The position numbers and the translations under genes were made by a program. From Streptomyces sp. FIT100 (GTDB taxonomy: Bacteria; Actinomycetota; Actinomycetes; Streptomycetales; Streptomycetaceae), in assembly GCF_024584805.1 (NCBI RefSeq), contig NZ_CP075715.1:1166001-1230000 (forward strand): 64,000 nucleotides of DNA, read 5' to 3'. A model generated the notes under the pieces. The model did no database searches, was not told the DNA's origin, and was given only the letters and a program-made list of their open reading frames with translations. Below, in pieces: positions 62,290-64,000 of the stretch. The number at the start of each line of letters is the position of its first letter. Positions within the stretch are counted from its first letter, which is position 1.

Positions 62290-63018
62290 GTGACGAGGAA
62301 AAGCGAGCCGGCGGACCGGCTGACGGCCGTGCTGCGTCCGGTGCGGGCGGGCAACGGCTTCGAGGAGGCGCTTGAGCAGATCCTGCGGCTGATGCGGCTC
62401 GGGCTGGTGCCGGGCGGACAGCGGCTGCCCGCCGAGCGGGAGTTGGCGGAGCGGATGGGGATCAGCCGTGTCACGCTCCGCGAGGTGCTGAAGGTCCTCC
62501 AGGAGGAGGGCCTGGTGGAGAGCCGACGCGGCCGGTACGGCGGAACGTTCGTGCTGCACCGCGACCGCACCCCGGGCGAGCAGGAGCTGCGCCGGCGCAT
62601 CGCGGCGGTCGACGTCGAGGACACGCTGCGCTTCCGCGAGGTCCTTGAGGTCGGTGCCGCAGGGCTGTGCGCGGCACACGGCATCGGCGACGAGGGCGCC
62701 GAGCGGCTACGCAGGGCCCTGACTGCGACGCACGACGCCCAGTTGGACGATTACCGGCGCTGCGACACGCTGCTGCACCTGACCCTCGCCGAGCTGTCCG
62801 GCTCCCCCACGCTGACCACGCAGTACGCCGCAGTCCGGGCGACCGTGAACGACCTGCTGGACTGCATCCCGCTGCTCGTGCGGAACCTGGAGCACTCCCA
62901 GCAGCAGCACATCGCGCTGGTCGACGCGGTGCTGGACGGGGACGCGGACGCGGCCCGCGAGGTGATGCGGGAGCACTGCGCCGGCACGGCCGCGCTGCTG
63001 CGGGGTTTCCTCGCGTAA
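62290..63018 (+). CDS. FadR/GntR-family transcriptional regulator
   Basis: The 242-aa protein has a winged helix (about residues 24-90: LPAERELAERMGISRVTLRE, VLKVLQEEGLVESRRGRYGG) and a C-terminal helical FCD domain (about 95-235). It probably represses the divergent glnA4-ALDH-SDR operon and the downstream permease, with a gamma-glutamyl amine or amine as ligand. GTG at 62290 follows AAGGGG with 8-base spacing. Confidence 0.9.
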   Translation: MTRKSEPADRLTAVLRPVRAGNGFEEALEQILRLMRLGLVPGGQRLPAERELAERMGISRVTLREVLKVLQEEGLVESRRGRYGGTFVLHRDRTPGEQELRRRIAAVDVEDTLRFREVLEVGAAGLCAAHGIGDEGAERLRRALTATHDAQLDDYRRCDTLLHLTLAELSGSPTLTTQYAAVRATVNDLLDCIPLLVRNLEHSQQQHIALVDAVLDGDADAAREVMREHCAGTAALLRGFLA

Positions 63019-63094
63019 GCGGTTGCGCGCGGTTGCATGCGGCTGCGTAACCCGAAAGTAACGCACGGGTCTTGCGTTTCACCCCCACGCCCCG

Positions 63095-63118
63095 CAATGG
63101 TATGGCTCCATTCCATTG
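63095..63118. promoter_or_regulatory. Palindromic operator upstream of the permease
   Basis: CAATGGTATGG-CT-CCATTCCATTG is an 11-bp-arm palindrome with one mismatch, 22 bases before the permease ATG. It differs from the site at 62250-62265, so a shared regulator is not proven. Confidence 0.7.
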
Positions 63119-63140
63119 GGCCCGACGCGGGAGCTCTGCC

Positions 63141-64000
<860 letters not shown>

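Overview
This window looks like chromosomal core DNA from a Streptomyces species. GC is very high with strong third-position bias, some starts look leaderless, there are Tat and lipoprotein signals, and gene order resembles the S. coelicolor SCO1545-SCO1615 neighbourhood (a comparison made from memory, not by search). I call 59 protein genes, two cut by the window edges. I see no tRNA, rRNA, CRISPR array, transposase, integrase or prophage gene.

Layout: 1-4.5 kb holds a truncated APH-like kinase, two small proteins, a membrane-anchored Ser/Thr kinase and a TrmH-type RNA methyltransferase. 4.6-11.5 kb is a corrinoid block: CobA/CysG-like, a BluB-CobT fusion with a 530-residue low-complexity N-terminus, and CobL. 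11.5-19.5 kb has acetyltransferases, the methionine importer metNIQ, a HAD phosphatase, two membrane proteins, a sigma-70-like factor and a secreted glycerophosphodiesterase. 19.7-25.6 kb has PlsC, a TetR/MFS efflux pair, a HAD-SAK protein and monomeric isocitrate dehydrogenase. 25.7-34.2 kb is an arginine cluster, argCJBDR then argG and argH, all leftward, with matching promoter/operator blocks at argC and argG. 34.3-43.3 kb is mixed accessory metabolism and regulation. 43.9-51.6 kb is translation: pheST, a SpoU methyltransferase and infC-rpmI-rplT. 52-58.6 kb has DUF1844, SseB, a mycosin-like protease translationally coupled to a proline-rich membrane protein, a PLP aldolase/deaminase and a DUF2510 protein. 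58.7-64 kb is a gamma-glutamyl amine catabolic cluster (SDR, ALDH, GlnA4-like ligase, FadR-type regulator, APC permease) probably for ethanolamine or polyamines.

The most unusual material is repetitive DNA. A 33-37 bp palindromic element ending in TGGGGGGACCCCCAG occurs four times: once nested in a larger repeat, and three times in frame inside genes (argR, pheT, DUF2510 protein). Two near-identical inverted repeats of 350-410 bp flank the kinase-TrmH-cobA segment and could permit inversion. Two more dispersed intergenic repeats, and several duplications that include stop codons, are also visible.

Functional links: arg genes are co-ordinated through ArgR; CobA, BluB-CobT and CobL feed cobalamin synthesis; metNIQ imports methionine; the right-end cluster would import an amine, glutamylate it and oxidise it. 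All assignments are by reading, without database searches.
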